A program made the position numbers and the translations under genes. Shown piece after piece: positions 9,081 through 19,114 of a stretch of DNA of 32,165 bases (the first letter of the stretch is position 1; each line of letters starts with the position of its first letter). The notes beneath the pieces are model-generated. The model had not been told where the DNA came from and searched no databases. It worked only from the letters and a program-made list of their open reading frames with translations. The stretch covers positions 1 to 32,165 of IMG/VR virus record IMGVR_UViG_3300020580_000288; one strand, given 5' to 3'. Origin of the DNA: a virus.

Positions 9081-11450
9081 TTATTCTGCGTCCGTAATCT
9101 TACCGTTTTCGTCGACCGCTTTCACCGTCATCTTATGACCGTTTTGCATAAACGGGTCGCCTACTTTGAATCCTTTATTCGGAATAACCTTCGGTCCCGC
9201 TGGCAACTTAACAGCGGCTGGTCCGTTTTGCTTCTCTGCATTCAATCGTTTTGCGTACTCGGGGTCTAGATCAGCACGAGCTTGCTTCGCTGCGTCTGAA
9301 ATAAACGGCATAGGAGCCTGGTATGATTTGCTTGGAGCCGCATTCTTCCATGTTTGCTCAAAGGAATCAAACTTAACGCCCATAGCATTCGCTTGCTCAT
9401 TTATAGCGGCGTCGCGATTCACCAAGCCTCCCAATGTTCTCTTCTTGGACGCAATAGTCTCGTTAGTCTTAGGCTCTCCGTAGAAAGTCACCAATTCATC
9501 CGCAACCGTATCCAACAAGTTATTATAAGCCTTGTAAGATGCCGATAGTGGATTATGAACTTCTATCGGATTGGCGTCGTTGATTTTCTTCAAGTTATTC
9601 AAATGTTGAAGAGCTGTTGCTCCAGAGTTTAGAGAAGAGGCAGTCTTACCAGATGTGAAGTCCTTATATGTGTCAACATAGCCTTTGACTTTAGAGCCGT
9701 CAAACTGGCCTGGGTAAGCTCTTTCCACAGCTTCTATCACTTCAGGTTTACGAGATACCAAGTATTCCAATCGAACCATTGGGGCTCGGCCAGAATGAAT
9801 CAAGTCCACAATAGAACGTTCTTCCGGTTTCAAACTAGCTAGGAATTCCTCCGGACTAGTTGCATTAGGATTACCTTTGAAACCTTCCTGAGCTTCCTTC
9901 TTTCCTTCTGCCTTAGCTTTCTCCAAATCTATCTCGCCTTGGCGAACGTCTCCAACCGTGGCAAGAATAGCCGATGCTCTCTTCTTCTTATCCGCTGGTG
10001 CATTCGGGTCATTAATAATGCTTCTCATTGCCGCTGCAAATGCAGGAGTATGACCCTCGATTTCCTTCGGGTCATTTTCGGCTTTCGTTAGCATTTCGTC
10101 AACCGAAGCCTTGGCTTTATCTTGAGCCGCAGCATACTTCTCTTGCATATCTTCGAACTTTTTAGCGTTTCCGCCACCCGCCCAACGAGGATAGGTTTGA
10201 GTGAAATTCGGATGAGACTGCATGAATTCTTTGTTATTAATAAGGGCGTTGTAGGCTTTAACCAATGAATGCGGGTCATCAGGACTCGACTGAGCGGCTG
10301 CGATTGCACCTAGAACCTTAGGGTCTTTTCCAATATTATTAGCTTCAGAATCCAAAGCGGCTTTATCGACTTGTTCTCCTATTTTGGCCAGTGCTAACTT
10401 GCGTGCGCCTGTGGCGGCTTCGTGTCCTTGCGCTTGCTGCCACAAGTGGTTGAATTGAAGAGCATCTAGTGGCTGACCTTCTTTCAAATCCATGTGCAAA
10501 TTATCGTTGATGTATTTAGCTTCGTCGTCCTTCAACTTAACTTCACCTGCAGGATTTACAACCGAATAGGTTGAACGGAACAAAGGTTGACCGTTCTTGT
10601 CTGTGCCAGTTTGAATTCGACCCGTCAAAAATACAGTTTGCTTCGTTGGGTCGATTTCACCCTTATCGATCATCGTCTTTAGTTCATCCGATGTCTTACC
10701 TTCGGTAACCACGGTTGCGGGCTTCTCGGCGTTTACAAGCGCATCCATACCAGCTTTACCAGACGAGATAGCAGATTGAATTTGCTCTTCCCCTAGCTTA
10801 TGGGTGAGCGCTTGCTCGTGAAGCATTTGGGCATTGGATGACGCCAATAATACGCGATTCTTCTGCTCTTCTGCCTGACGCTGGGTTGTGGCCTTGGCGT
10901 AACCAGCCAATCCTCTTTCTGGTCCAGCTAAATCTCCTAACGCGGCCATTATAGGCTGCCCGAACGGGGCTCTTTGAGGAGCTACTGTAGTAGTTGGTCG
11001 AGTAGCATCCGCGTTTGACGTTGCGGACCCCCACGCACCTGTCTTCGCTGCCGCAGCGGCGGCGGGATTAACTGGCTGTCCAACCTTTGTCAAAGCATCC
11101 ATGGTAGCACCTACCATCAATTTGCTCCAAGACCCGGGCTGAGACAATACTGCAGTATCAGCATTCTTTCTAGCATCCAAAAGTGCATTAGATAGATGAT
11201 CGGCAAAACTTCCAGGAGCTGGTGCGTTTGGTCTAGACGCGGCAGCATCTTTTGCAACATCCACTCCTGACCTGAATCCAGACGCATCGGGTTGACCTAG
11301 CGGGCGAGGGGCTGCGAAGGCTGTATCAACCAACTTTTGAGCACCATTGGCATCTGATGCAGCTTTTGCCGCGTCGGCATCTTGCGATGACGCCGCATTT
11401 GGAGGAGCTTGCGCCAATTGTGATAGAACGTCGTTATCTTCGAATGCCAT
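9081..11450 (-). CDS. internal virion protein (gp15-like position), 789 aa
   Basis: A large, mostly helical, Ala/Lys/Asp-rich protein with a low-complexity N-terminal third. Its C-terminal half (about residues 530-770) has the pattern EERSIVDLIHSGRAPMVRLE, then AYPGQFDGS, DFTSGKTASSLNSG, LGGLVNRDAAINEQ and PMPFISDAAKQARADLDPEY. I recall this pattern from internal or transglycosylase-associated virion proteins of many soil and enterobacterial podoviruses. It sits between the gp14-like gene and the giant protein, as T7 gp15 does between gp14 and gp16. The start chosen is ATG at 11450, which has GAGGGA just upstream; a GTG four codons earlier lies within that site. The stop is immediately followed by the next ATG (TAAATG). 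Role inferred: part of the ejection tube across the cell envelope. Confidence 0.7.
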   Translation of the reverse strand: MAFEDNDVLSQLAQAPPNAASSQDADAAKAASDANGAQKLVDTAFAAPRPLGQPDASGFRSGVDVAKDAAASRPNAPAPGSFADHLSNALLDARKNADTAVLSQPGSWSKLMVGATMDALTKVGQPVNPAAAAAAKTGAWGSATSNADATRPTTTVAPQRAPFGQPIMAALGDLAGPERGLAGYAKATTQRQAEEQKNRVLLASSNAQMLHEQALTHKLGEEQIQSAISSGKAGMDALVNAEKPATVVTEGKTSDELKTMIDKGEIDPTKQTVFLTGRIQTGTDKNGQPLFRSTYSVVNPAGEVKLKDDEAKYINDNLHMDLKEGQPLDALQFNHLWQQAQGHEAATGARKLALAKIGEQVDKAALDSEANNIGKDPKVLGAIAAAQSSPDDPHSLVKAYNALINNKEFMQSHPNFTQTYPRWAGGGNAKKFEDMQEKYAAAQDKAKASVDEMLTKAENDPKEIEGHTPAFAAAMRSIINDPNAPADKKKRASAILATVGDVRQGEIDLEKAKAEGKKEAQEGFKGNPNATSPEEFLASLKPEERSIVDLIHSGRAPMVRLEYLVSRKPEVIEAVERAYPGQFDGSKVKGYVDTYKDFTSGKTASSLNSGATALQHLNNLKKINDANPIEVHNPLSASYKAYNNLLDTVADELVTFYGEPKTNETIASKKRTLGGLVNRDAAINEQANAMGVKFDSFEQTWKNAAPSKSYQAPMPFISDAAKQARADLDPEYAKRLNAEKQNGPAAVKLPAGPKVIPNKGFKVGDPFMQNGHKMTVKAVDENGKITDAE

Positions 11451-11451
11451 T

Positions 11452-12213
11452 TTATCCCTCACTACCCGGGTCTTTCAAGAACATACCGCTATCACCAGCC
11501 AAGGCACCCAAACCACCCTTAAAGAAATCGCCGACTCCACCACCGCCAGCCATTCCGCCCGTGATAAACTTACCCGCCAAGCCTGCGCCGAAACCAAGCA
11601 ACTTCCCAAAGCCACCCGACGCTGCGTCGCGCTCTGCGTGAATTTTCTCAGCTTCACTGAATGCTGCGTTACCTGCTTGCAGTCTTCCACTTAACGAACT
11701 GCTAGCTGCTCCGCCATATGCTCCAGATAGAGCCTCTAATCCTGCAGCTGTCTTATCGGCATTGATGCGTCCTACACCGTAGTTTTCCGCCGTTAAATTT
11801 TCTAATGCCCCAGCTTTTTGATTCTCAGCTGACGATAGAGCCTCGCCTGTTAATTGCTGACGAATAGCACTAGCTCTCGCCAATCCTGACGAATCCGACG
11901 CCCCGCCGAAAATTTGGCCCGCGCTTTGATTAGCTTCCGCTTGCTCAATGTTACGCGCATTTGCAGCCGACGTATTAACAATCTGACCAGTTCGAGCAGC
12001 CAACTCATCGGCGGAAAATCCAGGACCTGTTGTGCCTGATTGTATTCTGCTAATAGTACTTTGTAGCATTTTTAAAGAGTCCATCTGATCGCCGAAAGCT
12101 TTTTGATAATTAGCGTTGAGAGTATTAGACAAATCAGATTCTTGCGCAGCTAATCCTTGCTCTGCCCCAGTTGGTCCAGACGGGCCGCCTGTTATGTCTT
12201 GAATGTTACACAT
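11452..12213 (-). CDS. internal virion protein (gp14-like), 253 aa
   Basis: A 253-residue Ala/Gly/Ser-rich protein starting MCNIQDITGG, with a helical middle (about 20-190, rich in Ala, Gln, Asn) and a glycine-rich hydrophobic C-terminus (LLGFGAGLAGKFITGGMAGG). This composition, and the place between a gp13-like gene and a gp15-like gene, match T7 gp14, which enters the outer membrane during ejection. The start overlaps the end of the GNAT-like gene by 8 nt and has GGGAAGA upstream; the stop overlaps the SD region of the next gene. The assignment rests on order and composition, not on a diagnostic motif. Confidence 0.65.
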   Translation of the reverse strand: MCNIQDITGGPSGPTGAEQGLAAQESDLSNTLNANYQKAFGDQMDSLKMLQSTISRIQSGTTGPGFSADELAARTGQIVNTSAANARNIEQAEANQSAGQIFGGASDSSGLARASAIRQQLTGEALSSAENQKAGALENLTAENYGVGRINADKTAAGLEALSGAYGGAASSSLSGRLQAGNAAFSEAEKIHAERDAASGGFGKLLGFGAGLAGKFITGGMAGGGGVGDFFKGGLGALAGDSGMFLKDPGSEG

Positions 12214-12634
12214 GATTTTCTTCCCAAGTCAGCGCGTAATCATCTTTACCAGCTGCTTTAAAAAATCCTTGAATCTTCATAAAATTTATCAAGCTCTCAT
12301 TTGTTGATTCGTAAACGATGCCCTTATAGCCTTTTACTTTTCCGAACTCTACGATGGCTGGTATCCCCATCGCTAACAAGCCTTTCACCAAACGACTTTT
12401 ACTCACTTCCGCCTCTGGCCCAAACTGCGTTGCCAACCGAAGCATACCGTCTTCAGCATCCAGTCGAACAAAACACAAAGGACCTTTATCATCAGACAAA
12501 CAGAAGGATAATACTCCGTTACCTGTTAAGAGGCCCTCCGCTTTCCACGATGGGTCGTCTTTGTGCCAAGGGTCAAATTGAATCCATTCTTGAATTTGTT
12601 CCAAATCATCCAATGTTGTAGGAGAAAGTTTCAT
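12206..12634 (-). CDS. GNAT-fold-like virion/assembly protein (gp13-like position), 142 aa
   Basis: A 142-residue protein with the outline of a GNAT N-acetyltransferase: an N-terminal helix (TTLDDLEQIQEWI), central strands (GVLSFCLSDDKGPLCFVRL), and a C-terminal ESTNESLINFMKIQGF block like the acetyl-CoA-fold end of GNATs. The canonical Q/RxxGxG/A acetyl-CoA loop is not evident, so it may be non-catalytic. T7 gp13, also about 140 residues and immediately upstream of gp14, occupies the same slot, so a structural or assembly role is more likely than acetylation. ATG overlaps the stop of the fibre gene in TAATG and has no clear Shine-Dalgarno, pointing to translational coupling. Confidence 0.6.
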   Translation of the reverse strand: MKLSPTTLDDLEQIQEWIQFDPWHKDDPSWKAEGLLTGNGVLSFCLSDDKGPLCFVRLDAEDGMLRLATQFGPEAEVSKSRLVKGLLAMGIPAIVEFGKVKGYKGIVYESTNESLINFMKIQGFFKAAGKDDYALTWEENHV

Positions 12635-14844
12635 TAGCTAGCAACCGTAAATTGATGCATCAGTGTTCTTGTTGGGTAGCCCGTAAAGGCGGGCAATACA
12701 CCATTAACTGCTACGCCCGTTCCGTCTCCTGTGAACGTTGCTCCGCGAAGTTGATTCCCGTCATTTGTCAAAGTGTCTGCAACACCAGCAATAATCGGTA
12801 TGCTCGTATTTGCAGCGTTAAAATAAACCGCGACAACATAATCGAAGGCAGAATTCAACGGTATATTAGGTAGAAGCACAGTCGTTTCCTGGGCTCCTCC
12901 GACAGCTGTAATATTAAACGACGTCAAACTACCAATAACAAGAACGCACAATGTAGCGGTTCCGGCGTGAGTCTCCGCTACGCCATTCGGATTATTAACG
13001 GTCACCGTCGTCGTGGTAGAGGACACAACAGTAAAAGGAGTGCCGTTATTATTCGCATTTGCAAATCCCGCGATGTTCAATTTATTACCAGGAACCAAAA
13101 ATCCTAAATTTGTCCCTGTATAAACCGTGTTTCCGCCAGACGCATTTGCTGCTGCTGATAGAGTATAGGCAGCAAACAGATTTCCGCTCGGGTTAGCTTG
13201 ATTCATCTGGTAAACTCTAACCGAGGAAACTTGAATCGTCCCAGCAGTCTGGCCCGCTCCGAATACAAATTTCGAGTTATAAGACTGGGCGACATTCATT
13301 ATATCTCGACCACGAATATGAGAAAAAATAGTCAGCCCACGAATATCGGCAGAATCACTTACTGTAAATGACCCAAGCAATATGTTTGAACCTACCGTTG
13401 GGGTTGGAAACGCGGGCAACGCTTGAAAAGTTGGGTCTGCACTAACTCCATTAGATGTAAGAACAGTTCCCGCTACTCCGGGCGCAGCAAAAGCGATTGG
13501 GGAGGTTCCTTCACCGATTAAAACGTTGTGAGCAGTTAATGTCGAATCTCCGGTTCCGCCACTAGCGACGCCGATTGGTAAAACGAAATTTATTCCGCGT
13601 TCGGTGAACCAATTGGTGCCGTCATATACCACCAAGAGACCCTGGCCCGCGCCTATGCTAACATTGGCTCCGCTATTATCAATCAACGCGTTTGATTGAA
13701 GTTGGAATGTTCCAGTTCCGATATTTTGTATATACGTATACCAACCCGCCGTAAAGCCTGCTGCTGAAAGAGGAATTCCTGGTTTAAACGCAGCGATAGA
13801 TCGAGGGTCACCATTAGCCAAGTTAGGACTAGTAGCACTGACACCAGTTATATTAGTACCCGATGACACAACAATCTGGTCTTGAATAATTTGAAACCCG
13901 TCGTTATATCGAGAAGTCCAAGGAGCCTGGGTTGCGTGGGCTCCGCCAGACGCTCCAGGAGCGGCAAAAATAACTAAATCATTGTTAACGGTGGTCGTTA
14001 CATTAACGCCTGTATTGCCGCCTGATTGAAAAGCGTCCAACGAACCAGACGGTTTAATTCCAGCGTACTCTGCCACCGTAATATCATTTTGAGCGAAACC
14101 ACCTGCACCATGAACCGCCGTAACAGTGATTGTATTAGAACCTGCCGCTACACCCTCTGCGTACCAAGCGGCGTTCGTGGTGGCTCCTGAATCAACGGCG
14201 ATATAAAGTTGTACCCAATTGTTGCCATTTGTATCGGTAACCGTGAAAGTCGTGTTCGCAAAGGCTCTTTGACTGTTGACAATTAGGAACAATAAGTTTC
14301 TTTGACCGTTGGTCATGCTTACGGTGCCTACGTCGCTGCCAACAAGAACATGACTAGCTTGAACGAAAGCAAAGGCCCCGCCGCCAGTACTCGGAAGTGT
14401 TACCGTCCCCCCAGAATTATTGGTAAGCGAAATCAAAGTGTCGCGGTCACTTAACTGAACGTTGTACGCTGCGCTTGCCGTTACGTTAGATGCAATTGAT
14501 TCTACGTCCGTTGTTGAAGTTGGAGGAATCGCTGCAATTGCTTGAGTAACTATTTGCTTAGCCGTACTTTGAATACCAGCATTAGACGTTGGGTTGCCTT
14601 GAATTCCCAAAGGCATCAACGACAGATTTGGAACGTTTTGTCCACGATAGGCGTTGCGAACAAAGTCTGCATCTAACTGATAACCAGGCGGCAATGAGCC
14701 AACCAATGGAGCAGAAGACGAAGACGAGTTATCAGGATTTTGATTTTGTACCTTACTAGGAACAATGGGCGGCGTATCCAACGGTACCCAATTTTCAGGC
14801 AGACCTGCCTCTTCATTTATAGTTAGGTGTTTATCGTCTGGCAT
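12634..14844 (-). CDS. tail-fibre-like protein with adhesin-type beta modules, 736 aa
   Basis: A Gly/Thr/Ser/Asn-rich, beta-structured protein. The N-terminus holds LPPGYQLDADFVRNAYRG (about 51-68). Residues about 160-355 form a module (ASHVLVGSDVG through SIAAFKPG) also found in the protein at 20426-21544. Residues about 430-470 carry GVASGGTGDSTLTAHNVLIG and GVAGTVLTSNG, a stretch common in phage tail fibres. Residues about 568-630 carry a NNGTPFTVVSSTTTTVTV module shared with the nozzle-like protein. No enzymatic motif is visible. It lies between the nozzle-like protein and the internal virion cassette, both junctions being TAATG. Likely role: host recognition; exact position on the tail unknown. 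Confidence 0.65.
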   Translation of the reverse strand: MPDDKHLTINEEAGLPENWVPLDTPPIVPSKVQNQNPDNSSSSSAPLVGSLPPGYQLDADFVRNAYRGQNVPNLSLMPLGIQGNPTSNAGIQSTAKQIVTQAIAAIPPTSTTDVESIASNVTASAAYNVQLSDRDTLISLTNNSGGTVTLPSTGGGAFAFVQASHVLVGSDVGTVSMTNGQRNLLFLIVNSQRAFANTTFTVTDTNGNNWVQLYIAVDSGATTNAAWYAEGVAAGSNTITVTAVHGAGGFAQNDITVAEYAGIKPSGSLDAFQSGGNTGVNVTTTVNNDLVIFAAPGASGGAHATQAPWTSRYNDGFQIIQDQIVVSSGTNITGVSATSPNLANGDPRSIAAFKPGIPLSAAGFTAGWYTYIQNIGTGTFQLQSNALIDNSGANVSIGAGQGLLVVYDGTNWFTERGINFVLPIGVASGGTGDSTLTAHNVLIGEGTSPIAFAAPGVAGTVLTSNGVSADPTFQALPAFPTPTVGSNILLGSFTVSDSADIRGLTIFSHIRGRDIMNVAQSYNSKFVFGAGQTAGTIQVSSVRVYQMNQANPSGNLFAAYTLSAAANASGGNTVYTGTNLGFLVPGNKLNIAGFANANNNGTPFTVVSSTTTTVTVNNPNGVAETHAGTATLCVLVIGSLTSFNITAVGGAQETTVLLPNIPLNSAFDYVVAVYFNAANTSIPIIAGVADTLTNDGNQLRGATFTGDGTGVAVNGVLPAFTGYPTRTLMHQFTVAS

Positions 14845-17800
14845 TATGTCTCGATCATAATACGCCCAAAAATTGTGGCGTTCATCATCTCATCACCGTT
14901 TGGCGTTGTTCCGAAATCCACCTTTAGCTGAAGGTGACGGCAACGTGCCAAACTACCGTTTCCTAGCAGATAATATCTGTTGGGAGAATATGACGTTGGA
15001 CCCGTGGTGGTACCATACAAAGACGGCGGGTCGAATTGCGGTGCTCTTACAAACGGCGTGAAGCTTCCAGAAATCTCATTCAACAAATAACTAATCGTTG
15101 GCTGATAGTTAACACCACTGAAGTCGAACTCAAAGAACTTGAGCAAAGCAAGCTGGCCTGGGTGCGCAAGCATAATACTGCCCATAACGAAGAACGCGTC
15201 ATATTGCGCCAAGTTGTCTGTAAAGACCGTTAAATCGCGGAACAAAATTGGCTTGTTGCAGCTGTTGCCCCCGACAAGTAATTTCTTATTGCCCGGGGTT
15301 GTTTCGATGGACTGAACCATCTTGCAGCCGCCCGTGATTGCTGCGAACACGCTCCAAACAGGCTCAGTGTTTTGCATAGCCCCAGCTTGACGAGGGTTCA
15401 AACGATACCATCCAGTTGAACCGTCCGCTACGATAATGCAATTATCGATGCCATTTTGATGGCTGGCAACGTAAACCTTGCTTGCGTCCCAAATCGTGTC
15501 GGATACGCCCCTCGACGGCAGGTTAGCGAATTGATCGCCTAATGCAAAACCCGCGTTTGCTATGTTCAAACTAGGCGTCATAATTCTAAATTGATTGTCT
15601 GCGGAGAAGAAATAAATTTCTCCCGCCAATATATCCAAAGCGTTGAAGCTCTTCAACCCTATACCAGGTGCCCAAGTTACTGAGAAGAATGACGACGTTA
15701 ATGGCCCGCCAGCAATAATTTCAATGCTGTCGGTTAAGAACGTCACCAAGCCTTGCGGTGTTTTTACCAATCGGATTACGGGCGCAAGAAATGGCAAAGT
15801 ATTGACTGGAGGAAATGCCTCGTTAGGATTACCAACTCTAGTGTCTGGCCCACCGCTGAACTCAACCAACTCCCCATCTGCTCCCCAAATGCGCTGGAAG
15901 TTGTACACCATTGGCAAAAACGTCGACGTAGGAGGGTTATTCACCTGGTTGATCGGTGCAGGAATCAATGTGTTCAAACCTGGATATAAATTCGTTGCCG
16001 TGTCTGGCAAGAAGTCTTTAAACGACCAAGGCTGAGCCACGCCACCAATTGGCTTAGGCGCAGGAATTTCCGTCAGTTCAAACATCTGTCCTGAGCCACC
16101 ACCGTCAGCTGAACGCCATATAATGATCGTATCGACTTGAGGGTCGGTTGAACCTAAGCCTGTAATAGTGTTAACAGCTCCCGCATTTGCTCCAGTAATA
16201 GTAAAAACAGGAGACGCGGTTGAAACTGCGCCAGTGGCGGAACCCGTTGGAATACCCGTCCAACTAAAATTATTGAGTCCAGACGATGTTGCCGACGTTA
16301 TGCCTGGGGGTACATTTCCGCCACCCAAAGGTGTTGCAGCATAGAAGTCTGTAAATGACATGCTCTTAAATGAGTACGCGTAAACGAGTCCTGTCTTCCA
16401 AGACAATGACTTTGTTACAACAGCAGATTCAGCAAACCACGTAATCGTATTATCTGTTGTGTTTGTATTTACAGCGCCCCACGTTGGTTGAACCGTTCCC
16501 GATTTCCCAGACACAATTACCGTTTCAACCAAGTTGGTGTTTGAGTTAATCGTGGAGCCACCGTACGCTTGGGAAGGCGATGGGGGCTGAAATCCGCTCA
16601 AGGGCAAATTCCAAATACCTGTTGTGCCGCTACCAGCAACCCAAGTCGTAGGGGGACCTACGCAAACCCAAATAATATCGCCGTCTAGCGTCGAGTGATC
16701 GCCGTATTTGGTACCAAATGTCGGCAGCGAATTTCCGCTACGCGAACCACTCAAGCATACTTGCATATTGGTGCCGTCGAATACGACACCGAAAGGCGTT
16801 CCTTGGACCTGCCAAGGCACATACGAAGTGTTCGCTTGCCAATTTCCTTTGCCTAAGCTTAGCCACAATAGCTGCGCATCTGGCTGTTGCGTACCGATGC
16901 CTGCGTTGTCTGGGAAAGGCGTATACGACGCGCCTGACGTAGCCGTATTTATAGGAACTTGAAGGTAGATTGGTTGATTTGTTGGAGGAGGAAATAAGAA
17001 AGGCTCTATCGCAGAATTAGCCGGGGTGCGTGGGCCCGCTGCATACCAAGCTGTATACCCGTGCGAGGGAATCCAAGCCTTGACGGTAGAATACGTTCCA
17101 AAGAAAAACCAATGAAGACCTGCTCCGCCGCCTGGTGGGTCATCAAAATATGAACTGCCCGCAACACCATTAAAAGCTGGCTTTGTAAGACCGGATGTTC
17201 CCAAGCCACCAGCATTGCGTTGGTTTATATAAATGGATGACGTGGTTGGGTCATAGATAGCTACAGGTGCCGCAACTCCCGCCGTGCCAGCGTCTCCGTA
17301 TTGATGGCTGGCTTGCCATTGAGCAATCACACCCAAATTTTTCCAAGTCAAGGCTCCATCAGCAGTGGTCCCATAAAGAGCTTGATTCCACGGAGGATTG
17401 CCGTTGCCAGCTGTTCCAAATTGAGCATTCGGGGTATTGGTGCCATCCGCGTTTACACCAATTAGCTGCCATACTTGGTTGTGAGAATCAACCGTTAAGC
17501 CCATCGTGGTAAAAAATGTATTTGCTTGCCACGTTGTTGACGCCACACCGCTAGCTATGATTGTTACACTTGGTTGATTAGGTGGCGCAGTAATTCCCCA
17601 ATTCCAAACGGATACGGGACTACCAGGAGGCAAGTTAGGATTCAACGGTGTCCACTTACGAATATCGACACCGTCACCCATATATAATATTCCCGCAACC
17701 CCCAAAAAATATGTTTGACCTGCTCCTATACCTTTGTCAAACAAAAGCGTTTTTGTTCCGTCCTGATGGTCCCAATAAACAGCGCCATAGGAGATTGCTG

Positions 17801-18347
17801 TTGCAGCATGAGTTTCCGAAGTTGCTGCAGGATTAAGAAGAGTTAAAGTTGTAGTTGTTGAACCGTCGACAATGAACGTGCCGTTGTTAACGCCATTAAC
17901 AAATCCTGCTACAGTGAACTGCAACCCAACATAAGCGTTATTTCCACCGCAAGGAAAATTCCCGTGATAAACTGCGTCACCGCTAGCTGTATCAACTGAT
18001 GTTATAGTTAAAAATCCTGTAGCAATCGTATCTACTATCAATCGGATTGTCCCATCTGTCAACTGAAACGCAAATGTCCGATCAGGAGGGGATGGATAAG
18101 TTGAAGATGATAAGAGAGTCAACCCCGGGCGGCGAGCGAGTGATAGGCGGTTCGTCAACTCCACGTTTAGGCCATACCATAACGCATCTTGTCGCCCGCC
18201 ATAAAATTTGCTGGTCACTACGTCAGCCGGGTCGTGCAGTGCCGAACGTTGCGTAAAAAGTCCAGTGAAGGTTCTATCAATAAAAATAGGAACCCATCTT
18301 GGCTGTTTTTGCGGCTGAGAACCAGACTGTTCAAGTAGACTTGCCAT
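14844..18347 (-). CDS. tail nozzle-like protein (T7 gp12-like), 1167 aa
   Basis: The N-terminus (residues 18-80) reads WVPIFIDRTFTGLFTQRSAL, then KFYGGRQDALWYGLNVELTN and RRPGLTLLS, the signature of podovirus nozzle / tail tubular protein B-type proteins, which begin with a surface-contact segment and a conserved Arg-Pro/Asn-Pro-Gly-Leu turn. The C-terminal third has VEFSGGPDTRVGNP, LVTFLTDSIEIIAGG and an NQFRIMTPSL segment, also typical. It is longer than T7 gp12 (about 790 residues); the extra length is beta modules, including about residues 120-185 (NNGTFIVDGSTTTTLTL) shared with the fibre-like protein. SD GGAG precedes ATG closely, and the start overlaps the stop of the adaptor gene in TAATG. 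Confidence 0.7.
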   Translation of the reverse strand: MASLLEQSGSQPQKQPRWVPIFIDRTFTGLFTQRSALHDPADVVTSKFYGGRQDALWYGLNVELTNRLSLARRPGLTLLSSSTYPSPPDRTFAFQLTDGTIRLIVDTIATGFLTITSVDTASGDAVYHGNFPCGGNNAYVGLQFTVAGFVNGVNNGTFIVDGSTTTTLTLLNPAATSETHAATAISYGAVYWDHQDGTKTLLFDKGIGAGQTYFLGVAGILYMGDGVDIRKWTPLNPNLPPGSPVSVWNWGITAPPNQPSVTIIASGVASTTWQANTFFTTMGLTVDSHNQVWQLIGVNADGTNTPNAQFGTAGNGNPPWNQALYGTTADGALTWKNLGVIAQWQASHQYGDAGTAGVAAPVAIYDPTTSSIYINQRNAGGLGTSGLTKPAFNGVAGSSYFDDPPGGGAGLHWFFFGTYSTVKAWIPSHGYTAWYAAGPRTPANSAIEPFLFPPPTNQPIYLQVPINTATSGASYTPFPDNAGIGTQQPDAQLLWLSLGKGNWQANTSYVPWQVQGTPFGVVFDGTNMQVCLSGSRSGNSLPTFGTKYGDHSTLDGDIIWVCVGPPTTWVAGSGTTGIWNLPLSGFQPPSPSQAYGGSTINSNTNLVETVIVSGKSGTVQPTWGAVNTNTTDNTITWFAESAVVTKSLSWKTGLVYAYSFKSMSFTDFYAATPLGGGNVPPGITSATSSGLNNFSWTGIPTGSATGAVSTASPVFTITGANAGAVNTITGLGSTDPQVDTIIIWRSADGGGSGQMFELTEIPAPKPIGGVAQPWSFKDFLPDTATNLYPGLNTLIPAPINQVNNPPTSTFLPMVYNFQRIWGADGELVEFSGGPDTRVGNPNEAFPPVNTLPFLAPVIRLVKTPQGLVTFLTDSIEIIAGGPLTSSFFSVTWAPGIGLKSFNALDILAGEIYFFSADNQFRIMTPSLNIANAGFALGDQFANLPSRGVSDTIWDASKVYVASHQNGIDNCIIVADGSTGWYRLNPRQAGAMQNTEPVWSVFAAITGGCKMVQSIETTPGNKKLLVGGNSCNKPILFRDLTVFTDNLAQYDAFFVMGSIMLAHPGQLALLKFFEFDFSGVNYQPTISYLLNEISGSFTPFVRAPQFDPPSLYGTTTGPTSYSPNRYYLLGNGSLARCRHLQLKVDFGTTPNGDEMMNATIFGRIMIET

Positions 18348-19096
18348 TAGACTCCGCGAGCTTGTATTGCTTGTGTTGTCTTCAAAGGACTTGCCATCTC
18401 AGGACGACCTTGACGGGCCCAATATTGTTGCAAAAAGACATTAACTTGCATCTCATTTAATCCTTCTGCCTTAGCCAAAAGAGCCGCAATTCCGCGCTGT
18501 CTGTACTGCATCGAGCGAACTTCGTCGACAACCGACATAGCTTCGGCTAAAAATAAGGAGTTATACACGTCACTGTATAAGAAAGGAATTGTCCACGTTC
18601 CAGTTCCACCAGTCAACGTAGACATTGGCGTTATCAGTTTTTGATAGGTGAAGGTTACGGAGTAAGTCTTGTCGGGCACACTTATAAATCTAAGCGTAAC
18701 GTTAGTTCCAAAATTGATAATCCGAACACAAATTGCGTTGGGACGACCTCTCTTATTCAACGTAGCATCGGCGACACTGATATTCTTAGTATTGTAAATG
18801 TCTAAAATACTGAAAGCCGTACCGGTCGCTGGGTCCGTTGCGGTCGCGCTTTCCATAAAAGCAAAGTCTGTTACCGGAACGACATAATCTTGCTGGCCTG
18901 CGGCTAAATTTAATGCAGTTGGCCCAGAATTTTCAGCACGGTTAAACCCCCAAGTAAAGGGTGGCCCGAAAAATAAATTTTGGATTTCATTTGCAATCGT
19001 GATAGCTGGCTCGTTCGCAGTTCCAACAGACAAGGGAGAATATTGCGTGTAGGTTTGTGCGAAATCGATGCTGTTTTGTATTGTTTGATTTGCCAT
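18347..19096 (-). CDS. gp11-like tail adaptor protein B, 249 aa
   Basis: A 249-residue protein with the plan of the podovirus adaptor (tail tubular protein A): an N-terminal helix containing EPAITIANEIQNLFF, a QQDYVVPVTDF beta strand, a beta-rich middle, and two C-terminal helices (SDVYNSLFLAEAMSVVDEVR, then a basic GIAALLAKAEGL). The upstream gene at 19115-20425 shares EPALTIATDV and QQDYALVNPD at the same places, so the two are paralogues. Adaptors form a ring between portal and nozzle, and this gene abuts the nozzle gene as in T7. There is no strong Shine-Dalgarno in the AT-rich 18-nt spacer (19097-19114). Confidence 0.65.
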   Translation of the reverse strand: MANQTIQNSIDFAQTYTQYSPLSVGTANEPAITIANEIQNLFFGPPFTWGFNRAENSGPTALNLAAGQQDYVVPVTDFAFMESATATDPATGTAFSILDIYNTKNISVADATLNKRGRPNAICVRIINFGTNVTLRFISVPDKTYSVTFTYQKLITPMSTLTGGTGTWTIPFLYSDVYNSLFLAEAMSVVDEVRSMQYRQRGIAALLAKAEGLNEMQVNVFLQQYWARQGRPEMASPLKTTQAIQARGV

Positions 19097-19114
19097 AAAT
19101 TATTTTAAGTTAAA

